Shown here: positions 12,693-21,390 of the stretch, piece by piece
Layout: the number at the start of each line of letters is the position of its first letter
Numbering within the stretch: position 1 is the first letter of the stretch
Assembly: GCA_019155185.1 (NCBI GenBank)
Contig: CM032795.1
Location: 10,705,795 to 10,769,794, forward strand
Source of the DNA: Beaufortia kweichowensis
Taxonomy: Eukaryota; Chordata; Actinopteri; Cypriniformes; Gastromyzontidae
Direction: 5' to 3'
DNA: 64,000 bases
Translations under genes and position numbers: made by a program
The notes under the pieces: model-generated
What the model saw: only the letters and a program-made list of their open reading frames with translations
Told to the model about the DNA's origin: nothing
The model's database searches: none

Positions 12693-12761
12693 AATACCAC
12701 ATATAAGGTTAAAAACACCTGCGCTGTTTTTAGACTGCTGAATGAGGCAGACCGGATGAAA

Positions 12762-12855
12762 TCACAAATTACAATATTTACAGTTAAACATATTAGGCAA
12801 TTATTTTTACAAATTAAAATATTTACAATTAAAACATATTAGGCAATTATTTTAC
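12762..12855. repeat. Two-copy tandem duplication, ~46-bp unit
   Basis: The blocks 'acaaattacaatatttacag...aggcaattattttt' and 'acaaattaaaatatttacaa...aggcaattatttta' lie head to tail and differ at a few positions. Confidence 0.85.
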
Positions 12856-13341
12856 TACGTTTATTATACATTACGAGGATCTCAAAGGTGGGCACAGCCC
12901 TGCGTGAGAAAATGAATGTGTGCCGTGAGAGCAAGTCAATTGCGTGAGTTGTCAGCCCAGTAATAATACATATACTATATCAAAATATTATTTATAATAA
13001 TTACTAATAATGACTTAATACTGTATATTTTAAATTTCCTCTCACTGTTCAGGCAAGACAGCTTGGGAGATCAGACACGTTTTAATATCGCGTGATCTGG
13101 TGACACGAGATCTCATCACTTCGCTATTTATTATACAATTACATATAAATACATATGCAAATGAGAAAAAATATTTAAAGAAAAAACTTTAATAAATTTT
13201 ATAACATTATAAAACATTAAAATTTAATACCAATAGACAAAACAAACACTTGTGCTGCTCTAATTCAATATTAATAGTGTTGTTTATGTTTGAATAAACA
13301 TCTACATGCACCAGTGTAATATTGTTTATATTTGAAATTAA

Positions 13342-13362
13342 TTTATAAAGCCGCTGATTGGT
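13342..13362 (+). promoter_or_regulatory. Possible TATA/CCAAT-type promoter for the 13.6-kb ORF
   Basis: A tttataaag TATA-like element is followed by a reversed CCAAT motif (gattggttgattg), about 270 bp before the likely start codon. The order (CCAAT downstream of TATA) is unusual, so this is tentative. Confidence 0.25.
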
Positions 13363-13617
13363 TGATTGATGTATTATGTCATATGTTTAACATCACCTGT
13401 GGCAACCAAATTCAAACCAAAATTTAGACTGAGATTGATCACACACAGAAACTGCTGTAGAGATTTTTTGCTACTTTTCAAATCATCCATGCAGAAGAGG
13501 GAGAGGACATTCACAGGTGAGTATAGCCTGAGGAAGACCCGAGTTCTTTCAAAATCTTTGAAAGATTTTTGGCTTCCACAGGTGAGTACTTCTAGGGTGT
13601 TGACAGCTGCTGCCAGG

Positions 13618-14121
13618 ATGGACCACACCTACAGCTGCATCTCCAAGTCTGTTCATCCTTTAAAGAGGAAGAGAGATGCAGAGATGCAGAAGAACCTCCA
13701 GGATCTGGGGTTGGAGGACAGGTATGTATGCAATGCAGCTGTCATTCCTGATGTTTACCCATCACCCCTTAGGACTCCGACCCCAGCGGTGGAGATGACT
13801 CCAGCGGAGCATCTCTCCATCCATGGATGCACTGTGAGGGACTACCAGAAGATATATCACTCTTTGGTGGATCCCATGCTGCAGATGCCCTCTGGTCGGC
13901 GTCGTCCCTACAGCCTGAATTTGGGGCTGAAGATTAAGCAGCGCCTGTGGGAGACACTTGGGTGTCCCAGCTTCTGCGAGGAGGTCCGGGATAATGGAAG
14001 CGTCTGCATTACTGAGACCTTCTCCACTCCGAACATGAAGACCTGTGCTCCTCGCATAGATGTGGACATCAGTGGAGAGCCCCGACCAGAACCACCCAGG
14101 AGGAAGAAGCCCAGGCACTGA
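13618..14121 (+). CDS. Hypothetical 167-aa protein, intronless, family not recognised
   Basis: This ORF starts with MDHTYSCISKSVHPLKRKRD in a strong context (gccaggATGg) and ends PEPPRRKKPRH before TGA. The frame is also open upstream to 13366. I chose this ATG because two consensus splice donors (caggtgagta at 13514 and 13579) bracket a 64-nt GT...AG stretch (13517-13580), suggesting the upstream part is leader rather than protein. The product is hydrophilic. It has basic clusters at both ends (KRKR, RRKK) that could act in nuclear import, a proline-rich middle (PSPLRTPTPAVEMTP) and a better-ordered segment, YSLNLGLKIKQRLWETLG. I see no transmembrane segment or signal peptide. GC content is clearly above the flanks, which supports real coding. 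It could be a small nuclear regulatory protein or a retrocopy; I do not recognise a family. Confidence 0.6.
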   Translation: MDHTYSCISKSVHPLKRKRDAEMQKNLQDLGLEDRYVCNAAVIPDVYPSPLRTPTPAVEMTPAEHLSIHGCTVRDYQKIYHSLVDPMLQMPSGRRRPYSLNLGLKIKQRLWETLGCPSFCEEVRDNGSVCITETFSTPNMKTCAPRIDVDISGEPRPEPPRRKKPRH

Positions 14122-14259
14122 GGAAAAGTAACACACATCAACACGTGCAAAAATATTTACTTAATCACATAATAAGCTACTTTAATTAATTACTGTAAAT
14201 ATGTATATAGTTCATTTACTGCTTATAGTATTTCATAAGATTTATATTTGATATATTTT

Positions 14260-14700
14260 GTATTCTTGTGCTGCTTATTTTGCGTTCTTGTTTTGATTGT
14301 TCCAGTTGTTGTCAATTGTTCCAGTTTTGTCAATTAGTGTGTAATTAGTGTAACTTTCTTCTTGAGTATTTAAAGCCCTCCTGCTTTTTGAGTATTTTCA
14401 GATCTTGTCATTTGTAGGTCTTGTTTGGCGGTTCTTGGTGCGTATGGTTTCATTGTTTGGCCCTGTTTGGCCTTTGGTCGTTGTTTGAATATCTTGTTCA
14501 TCTTGTCTTGTTGGAACACACACTCATGTTGTTTCGTTTGCTGGTTGTCAAGTCTTGTTCTTTTTATGGATGCAGTTTGCCTGTTCTCATGCTGTGATCC
14601 AGTAACCTTGCTTGTTTCACCAGATATTAGCGGGACTTAAGTGCTGTTCTTTTTATCAGCAGGCCTTTCCTCCAGTCTTTGATGCACAGTCTTCAGTCTT
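14260..14700 (+). repeat. Possible dispersed repeat, unclassified
   Basis: T- and G-rich sequence has repeated phrases (tgttccagttgttgtcaatt, then tgttccagttttgtcaatt; several 'gtcttgtt' motifs). It resembles fish interspersed repeats in composition. I cannot assign a class or its limits. Confidence 0.3.
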
Positions 14701-14923
14701 TGGAGAGTGTTAAAGGTTAAAAACCTTTAACCAACAAAACATGTCTAACCAACAAGTAATACATTAGCACACACCAAACTAATTTAAATTAAATTAAACA
14801 ACAACAAATTAACCAGTCAGAATTAGATATAGAAATGCAAAGCAAAGTGAAAACATCTATAAAAACATCTATAAAACATCAGCGTGACGACATCTATAAC
14901 ACCATTATGTGTTGACTAAAACA

Positions 14924-15214
14924 ACATAACATAACATAACATAACATAACATAACATAACATAACAAAACGTAATGTAATAATGTAATAATATAATGTAA
15001 TAATATAATATAATATAATATAATATAATATAATATAATATAATATGATATAATATAATATAATATAATATAATATAATATAATATAATATAATATAATA
15101 TAATATAATATAATATAATATAATATAATATAATATAATAATTAATATAATATAATATAATATAATATAATATAATATAATATAATATAAAAATATAATA
15201 TAATATAATATAAT
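14924..15214. repeat. (ATAAC)n then (ATAAT)n pentanucleotide arrays
   Basis: About eight ATAAC units are followed, after a short transition, by more than forty ATAAT units with rare interruptions. The Ile/Leu/Tyr-only ORF on the opposite strand is an artefact of this array. Confidence 0.97.
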
Positions 15215-15234
15215 CAACATTTATATAAATAAAC

Positions 15235-15570
15235 CAGTTTTAGTGTCTTTATTTTGCACTTTCATGACTGTGTTTTTTTTCTTATTAATAAACATTAAAA
15301 TAAATATACTAGTTTGTGTCTTTATTTTGCAATGTCACATTATATTTTCTCTTATTAATTAACAATAAAATAATTATACCAAATTGCCATGTCTTTATGT
15401 TGCAAAGTCACTGTGTCTTTTCTCTTATTAATAAACATTTAAATAAATATACCAAGTTGTGATATCTTTATTTTGCAATGTCACCTCTTTTTTCTTATTA
15501 ATAAGCATTTAAATAAGTATACCAGGTTGTCATGTTATTTTGCAATGTCACAGCTGTATTTTTCTGTGTT
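15235..15570 (+). repeat. Minisatellite, ~75-bp unit, about 4.5 copies
   Basis: Each unit contains 'tctttattttgcaatgtcac' followed by 'ttcttattaataaacattta' and 'aaatataccaagttg'. Unit starts are near 15241, 15316, 15391, 15465 and 15531. Copies differ by substitutions and small indels. It abuts the pentanucleotide array. Confidence 0.9.
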
Positions 15571-16799
15571 GTTTGTTTCTGATAAAACAGTGATTAGATG
15601 AATGCTTTTAGTGTGGGATATTATTTTTTCTAAATAGTTTCAACATTTTCTAAATAAATTATTTTACTTTTATCAGCTATGGCTTTTTGCTTGTGTATGC
15701 TATTTATTTTTTTCTCCTGGGCAGGTTATTTCTGATATTAAATACTTTAGTAATAGATGTAGTATCATAGTTACTATAACTAGTTGAGTTGTCACAATTT
15801 TTAAGTCTAAGTCATTAATTATTATTCAAAAGACAAACTGATCAATCTTTCTGAAGACCTGTTATTGTAAGTGTCACCTTATAAACTTGTTTTACTGTAG
15901 CAATATTTCATAAATATACAAGTTACTTTAGTGCTAGTTTGCACTTGAGGTAAACCCTATTTACCATTTTCTATAAAATTTCCATTTTTATACTCAATTC
16001 AAGGAACTCCCTAACATGCCCACTTCATATGAAATGATCTTATTGTGGCATTTTTTAAAATATGCAAATTTTCACTTTAAAAATCTACATAAACACATAT
16101 TCTATACGCACAAAAAAGAAATAGAGAGTTCTACACACATGGCCACATTTTGTTGTAGTTTCATGAAGAAAATCTGTGTTTTTCTGTGGTTAAAGAGCAA
16201 GCAGACCATGGTGAGGAGGATAAAATAATGAAAACATAATTATACATTTCTACAAATATATAAAACATAATCATACATTTCTTGACGCAATATAAGATTA
16301 TGTTTTTATCTGTCCATTAAAAACAGCTTTTGTTGGCCATACATAGCAGTTAGTCACTAAAATGCAATTGTAAATAATTGTTGATGTTTAAAAACCAGAG
16401 AAAAACATTTCTGAGGTTTTATTAAAAGTTTTATTAAAACCTTTATAATTAAATTCCCCTTTATTTCCCCTCATTAAGAAGGGTTATCATCCTCATTAGG
16501 CATTCATAGCAGTCATTACAAAGAAAATGTTTACTTGTTGAAATCTGTAAGCCTTAAAAATAATATAAATATATTTAACAATAAAAATATTAAATAATAT
16601 TACGCAATATCCATACAGAGAATTACCAACAAAAGTGTTGTTTTGTAATTTAGTTCATAGTAGAACATTAGCGGACAATAAGCTGCTAATTCATCCTCTC
16701 CTCTATTGACAAAACTACCTAATTCTATGCGTACCTCACCGTTATCACAGGTTTTTAGCTAAATTAGGAAATCAGATTTGATTACGTGCATCCCTTTGT

Positions 16800-16932
16800 C
16801 CCGCCCAAGTGAGCCAAAGAGCGAATAGGAAAGACAGTAGCCTGTGTTTGCGCATGCTACAGGAAGTCAGTGGTTCTTGCATGCAGTGTATGCAGATCAA
16901 GGGACACAGGACAGTGGTACGTCATTGCACAG
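16800..16932 (+). promoter_or_regulatory. Probable promoter and first noncoding exon of the hydrolase gene
   Basis: The segment is relatively CG-rich, with a ccgccc block, an NRF-1-like tgcgcatgc and an ETS-like caggaag immediately after. This is a common pattern of TATA-less housekeeping promoters. A consensus donor (cacag/gtaatt) ends a likely leader exon at 16932. The ATGs in it are not in frame with the hydrolase if spliced to 17656. Confidence 0.4.
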
Positions 16933-17523
16933 GTAATTTGACGTTACGTGATTTATTCTTTACATTACTGATTTTCTGAGTAACTGTCTTTTGTGTACGT
17001 ATATAATAAGAGAAACGTTTTTACCGTCTGCACTTTTGCTGATACGTATTATGTCAAGCCTTGCTAACCGTTTTAGAGTTTTAATGCAAGAAAGTCGTCA
17101 CCTCTAGAAGCTGACGTGTTACAGACCTTTACGACATTTTCACCTTAGATATCATCAGGTTTTTACAGTTTTTGTTTATTTTTGTTAATATCGCTGTGTA
17201 AGGATAACTACCCCTGTGTAAAAACGCACTAGAGGTCCCACACTGTTGTTTCTTCCAGTAGGCGGCGATGTCGACATCATGAAAATCATGTTTAGATCAT
17301 ATCGCTTATACAATCACTTCGTGGAAACTTTGCATTTGCAAATTTAAATAATCTTTTTTTCCAGATCTTTGTTTAACACGTTATATTAAAGTATTAGGCA
17401 TTATTTTAATTAACACGAGAAAATTATGAAAATGAAGGTGCTTTTGTATATAAATTTATCCTATATATATACCTTGCTACCCTAGATATTACATTTGACC
17501 ACCAGCAGCTGGCATAAAAAATA

Positions 17524-20158
17524 ATGTAAGTATGATGTTAAAAAGTATGTAACACAACTATAGTAACAGTAAATAATTGTTTGTGTGCCCATTATACTGT
17601 AATTTACATTATGACTACACTGTGTACATTTAAAGCGCTTTCTGTTTCATTGTAGGATTGGGTTGAAGTGCTGTTTCTCTCTTCCGGTGATAGCGGGGGC
17701 TTTATTTGTGGGACTTCCTTACAGTATCTCTCTGGTTGCCCAGTGGCTTTATGGTTGGCCCAATAAACCAGGGTACCAAAAATATATAGAGGCTCTCAAG
17801 CCAAGGTGACATGACATTTGTTGACTTGCACTACTTTATGCCTTTGCTTGTGGGTTTCTAACGATTCTAATGTTATCACTTCCCTGCAGGCGCATATACT
17901 GCTTGACAAGAGCCGTGCTAGAGATGCTAAAGTATCTGCAATATGGAAAACTGTATTTTCAGTGGAAACTGTGGTACACCAATGACAAAAATAACAAGCA
18001 CTATGTGAAAGTTAGTTCTGTTTTTATATTTATGGTCATTTGTGTAGTCACAGTCAGAGATGTTTAAATAGCTATAAAGCTTTAAATTGGTAATGGTTGT
18101 AGTGCAAAACAAATATTCAATATTAGAAAGTACTGAAAATTCAATTACTGGATTACATGGTATACCTCATTCTTTCTTAGGGCATCACTTTTGGTCGTCG
18201 TGGTAACAAATTAGATTTATACTATTCGCCAAGCATGGGTCATTCTGATGCTGCACCTGTACCGGTGGTTATATTTGTGTACGGTGGTGCATGGGGTTCA
18301 GGAGACAGATCCATTTATTGTCTTTTAGCCCTACAAATGGCAAAAGAGCTTAATGCCTCAGTAATTTGTCCAGATTATTCCATATATCCAAAGGTGAGCC
18401 ATCTGTTTTATATATTTATTTCTATTATCAAATGTTTTAAGAACTGTTTTTTTAACTGACATATTTAAAATACGCAATGTGTTGTGTTTTAGGGAAATGT
18501 TTTAAATATGGTTCAAGACATCAGTGACTGTTTGCTGTGGGTGAGAGAAAGGGGCCAAGCGTTCAATCTTGACAAAGTAGGTTTTAAACTCCTGTCCACT
18601 GACAACTTACAAGTTGTTGTAAAAACGTTTGTAAAAGCATCACATATGTCATAGAGCATTACTGAATTTTCTGTTTTCATTTACTGTGAATTTTACTTTT
18701 GCTTGCATATAGGCCATTTACATGTTGATGCGTCATGTGTCAACCATAAGGATTAAACAGATGTTGTATCATTAAAAAAAGTATAGCTCTACTATATTTT
18801 TCTGTTTTTTTGTACTGCAATATACTGTATCATCCCACGATATATAACGCTACATCACTAGATAGTTTTGACTATCATCTGGACATCCTACAGCTAGGAT
18901 TATGAATTGATCATTGGTGTCATGTTGATGAATATCATATTGTTGCCACTGTTTTAGGTTTACTGGCAAAAGGTATGTATGTATGTATTTTTTGTTAAAA
19001 AACATTCTTTCTTTTTATGCAGGACAACATAGTTTTAATGGGGCATTCTGCAGGGGCTCATCTGTGTACCCTTACCACACTGTTTCTAGTGAACAGTGCA
19101 GAAGAGCTGTTCATTGAGGTCCACAAACAGAGAGAACTCGTATCTGCCATTAAAGGAATCATTGGTAAATGCACACTATGTTTTGTTATAGTATATTTCT
19201 TGTATTTAGCATAACAATTGTCCAGTTTGTGCCGTCTTGTTCTGAAATACAGCTTGTTTTTCATGGTAAAAGCATGATTAATAAATTTCAGCCATTTTAT
19301 GATTATTATTTTTGCACTAGGTTTGAGTGGAGTATACAGTATAATGGATCATTATAAACATGAGAAAATGCGGGCTGTGGAATATGTGTCAACCATGCAC
19401 AAAGCTATGGATGGTGTGGAGAACTTTGATTATTACTCACCAACATCAATACTCAAGCATTTTAATGAGGATCAGTTGAAACGGTATGAAATAGTTATTT
19501 CTTATTTTCGCTCAGTCATACATTATGTGCAAAGTACAACATCTGATGTGGCAATATATCACTTTGGGTGTATTCATGATATATAGTGCTACTATAGTTG
19601 TATATTGTTTTTCTGGGTTTTATCTGTTTATTATTGTACTGTCATTATTGATCAGAAAGTAGTATTTACAATTAGCATATTTTTACGAATTACAAATGCA
19701 GTTTACCATTCAGAGATCACTACAGAAAGATGCACAATACAGTGAGGCTGTTGAAAAAGAAGCTTTTTGAGCTACTATGAAAGCCACAACAATACATTCC
19801 TTTGATTGAATCTGTGACAAAGGAAATGCACGTGTTACTGACAGTGTTATTTTTGCGTAACACTTGTGTAATTGTACAGTTAATAGTACATTTAAGTGTG
19901 TTTGTTATGTTTTTGTGCAGAGTTCCTCCAGTGGCATTATTCCATGGAACCAGCGATATCATAGTTCCGATAGAGTCATCAATGAAATTGTCTGAGCTTC
20001 TCACATCTCTTTCTATCAAGATGTCTCTTTATCTAATACCTAAAATGAACCATACTGAGATGGTCACTGACCTTATGGCACCAGACAGACATTTTTACCA
20101 CACTATTTATGTCTGTATTAAACAGGAATACAGTACATTTCAGGGTAATGTGGAATAA
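17524..20158 (+). CDS. Alpha/beta-hydrolase, isoprenylcysteine methylesterase-like (~370 aa)
   Basis: Seven main coding exons join in phase: 17656-17805, 17890-18010, 18181-18393, 18493-18576, 19023-19164, 19321-19483 and 19921-20158. They carry a carboxylesterase-type alpha/beta-hydrolase. An N-terminal hydrophobic stretch (LPVIAGALFVGLPYSISLVA) suggests a membrane anchor. The oxyanion-loop motif is VYGGAWGSGDR and the nucleophile elbow GHSAGAH. The acid residue is probably the Asp of GTSDIIVP and the base the His of KMNHTEM, giving a full Ser-Asp-His triad. The YGGAW loop and overall order resemble plant isoprenylcysteine methylesterases, which remove the methyl ester from prenylated proteins; substrate in fish is inference. 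No ATG occurs in frame in the first exon, so the start is taken as AT (17524-17525) joined to G (17656), with a gtaagt donor. The gene is complete and undamaged. Confidence 0.82.
17656..17805 (+). CDS. Hydrolase exon with N-terminal membrane anchor
   Basis: The exon begins with the G that would complete a split ATG, then IGLKCCFSLPVIAGALFVGL and continues to LYGWPNKPGYQKYIEALKP plus AG of an Arg codon. The acceptor is cattgtag and the donor gtgaca. Confidence 0.85.
17890..18010 (+). CDS. Hydrolase exon
   Basis: It encodes RRIYCLTRAVLEMLKYLQYG and ends NNKHYVK in phase 0. The acceptor is ccctgcag and the donor gttagt. Confidence 0.88.
18181..18393 (+). CDS. Hydrolase exon with oxyanion loop
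   Basis: It has 71 codons in phase 0-0, GITFGRRGNKLDLYYSPSMG through VYGGAWGSGDR to CPDYSIYPK. The oxyanion loop has Tyr where many family members have His. Confidence 0.92.
18493..18576 (+). CDS. Hydrolase exon
   Basis: It has 28 codons in phase 0-0, from GNVLNMVQDISDCLLWVRE to NLDK. It lacks a long ATG-initiated frame but is supported by both splice sites and family similarity. Confidence 0.9.
19023..19164 (+). CDS. Hydrolase exon with nucleophile elbow
   Basis: It encodes DNIVLMGHSAGAHLCTLTTL, with the catalytic Ser in G-H-S-A-G, and ends IKGIIG with a split Gly codon. Confidence 0.93.
19321..19483 (+). CDS. Hydrolase exon
   Basis: It encodes LSGVYSIMDHYKHEKMRAVE and ends FNEDQLK plus CG of a split Arg codon, matching the next exon's first base. 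Confidence 0.9.
19921..20158 (+). CDS. Hydrolase last exon (catalytic Asp and His)
   Basis: It encodes VPPVALFHGTSDIIVPIESS, later PKMNHTEMVTDLM, and ends QGNVE before TAA. A polyadenylation signal AATAAA overlaps the stop codon (20154-20159); stronger candidates lie at 20408, 20651 and 20731. Confidence 0.9.
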
Positions 20159-20407
20159 AATATTTTTATTCAAGTTAGTAAAATTACTAATATTATTTAA
20201 TATGCCAAACATTTATTATGTTTCAGTATTTTTATAGTGTTATTGTAAATGTACAATTGAATTATAATGTTTTATTTTTTCTTAAATTAACATGTTTAAT
20301 TTTCAGCCTGATGTTGCAGTATTTGTGAGGCATAAAACATGTCAATTACCCCTTTACACTAGATGGTGTCAACATGTGTTATTTATGTGCTTTGTTATTG
20401 GTCAGAT

Positions 20408-20413
20408 AATAAA
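20408..20413 (+). terminator. Candidate polyadenylation signal of hydrolase gene
   Basis: AATAAA lies 250 bp after the stop codon. Alternatives are the copy overlapping the stop and those at 20651 and 20731; the sequence cannot decide between them. Confidence 0.4.
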
Positions 20414-21180
20414 TTCTACTTAAAACCATTTAATGATTAATTCAATGTACAGAAAGATGAGAAATAGGAATAATAAGGATAAATATGTCTTTTACTAAGA
20501 ATTGTATTATGAGAGAACTACTGTCTTACCTTACTTTCGTAGAGAACATTTTTCAAAACAGTAATTTATCTTATACATACATTGAGTTTTTTCCATCCAC
20601 AGTTTTACAGATTTAATTATTGCAAATGTTTTAAAACAACATTCAGATTAAATAAAATGGACTCAACGCAATTTTGCTTTTGCATTGTCATTTCAGGTTG
20701 CCTTTTACATACTTTTGTCATGGCTTTGGCAATAAAGTTAGAGGATCACGACAATAATTTTCTATAATTATTAACTAACCTTATTTATGCGTTGAACACA
20801 GCATTCAGTATAAACATATTCACATGTTTCAAACATATATATATATATATATATATGTATATTACTACACTTGTCTGTGACAGAACATAACATACAAATA
20901 ACACTGTAATCGTGTGTTTTATCTTCGTTATTTTTGAGAAAATAATATTAAAATACTTGATGTTAAATCATTTTGAGGACCATACACATTGATAATACTA
21001 AGATAGCATTATCAGCATCTACCTTTTTTAGTATTACTGTTGGTGACGGTCAATTAAACCACATTAAAAACAACATTAACTTCACCATTCTAAGCAGGAA
21101 TTCAATGTACTGCTGTATCGGTATGGCCAGAAGGTGTCGGTGTTTCCCGTGTATTACAGTACTACAGTAAGCCGTGTGAG
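20414..21180. other. Intergenic, hydrolase to wdfy3
   Basis: AT-rich sequence with a short (AT)n run at 20836-20857 and two further AATAAA motifs. I see no gene in it. GC rises after 21100 toward the wdfy3 leader exon. Confidence 0.7.
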
Positions 21181-21390
21181 GCAGCGTCTCCCACACCGCT
21201 GAGATGAAGTAGTAACGCTGGAGCTGGGACGAGCTTGAGCTTGTGTTGTTTGGGATGTCGAGGATTAAATATGGCCACTAGCTAGCTGGTCTAACAGAAA
21301 CAGTAACCACTTCAGAAATATGGATGGAAAGAGCGCCAGAGGATCTCTTTAGAGCGGTTCTCACTAAAGCTGAACACATAGGCTGGTCTG
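21181..21390 (+). promoter_or_regulatory. wdfy3: Probable wdfy3 promoter region and noncoding exon 1
   Basis: The region is richer in CG than its surroundings and ends in a consensus donor (ggtctg/gtgagt). No long ORF crosses it. It has three short upstream ORFs, at 21204-21212, 21255-21281 and 21320-21352. The transcription start is not determinable from sequence alone. Confidence 0.5.

Larger units (their letters stand above)
12201..13340. other. Intergenic region between cspg4 and the unknown ORF
   Basis: No gene is visible. It contains a CG-rich imperfect palindrome (12581-12692) and a two-copy tandem duplication (12762-12855), listed separately. The rest is AT-rich without recognisable signals. 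Confidence 0.7.
14122..16790. other. Intergenic repeat-rich region
   Basis: No gene is supportable here. It holds a possible dispersed repeat (14260-14700), pentanucleotide arrays and a minisatellite, listed separately. The part 15600-16790 is AT-rich unique-looking sequence with no recognised signal. Confidence 0.7.

Noticed and set aside
13491..13617. Upstream in-frame codons (from MQKRERTFTG) as part of the 13.6-kb protein
   Set aside because: The segment contains two consensus donors and an acceptor-like tract, and the later ATG has a much better start context; kept only as an alternative.
14894..15220. 108-codon minus-strand ORF of Ile, Leu and Tyr
   Set aside because: It is a translation of the (ATAAT)n array, which has no stop in that frame; composition is not that of a protein.
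14924..15570. Regular repeats that might suggest a CRISPR array
   Set aside because: There are no unique spacers or conserved direct repeats and no cas genes; these are eukaryotic micro- and minisatellites.
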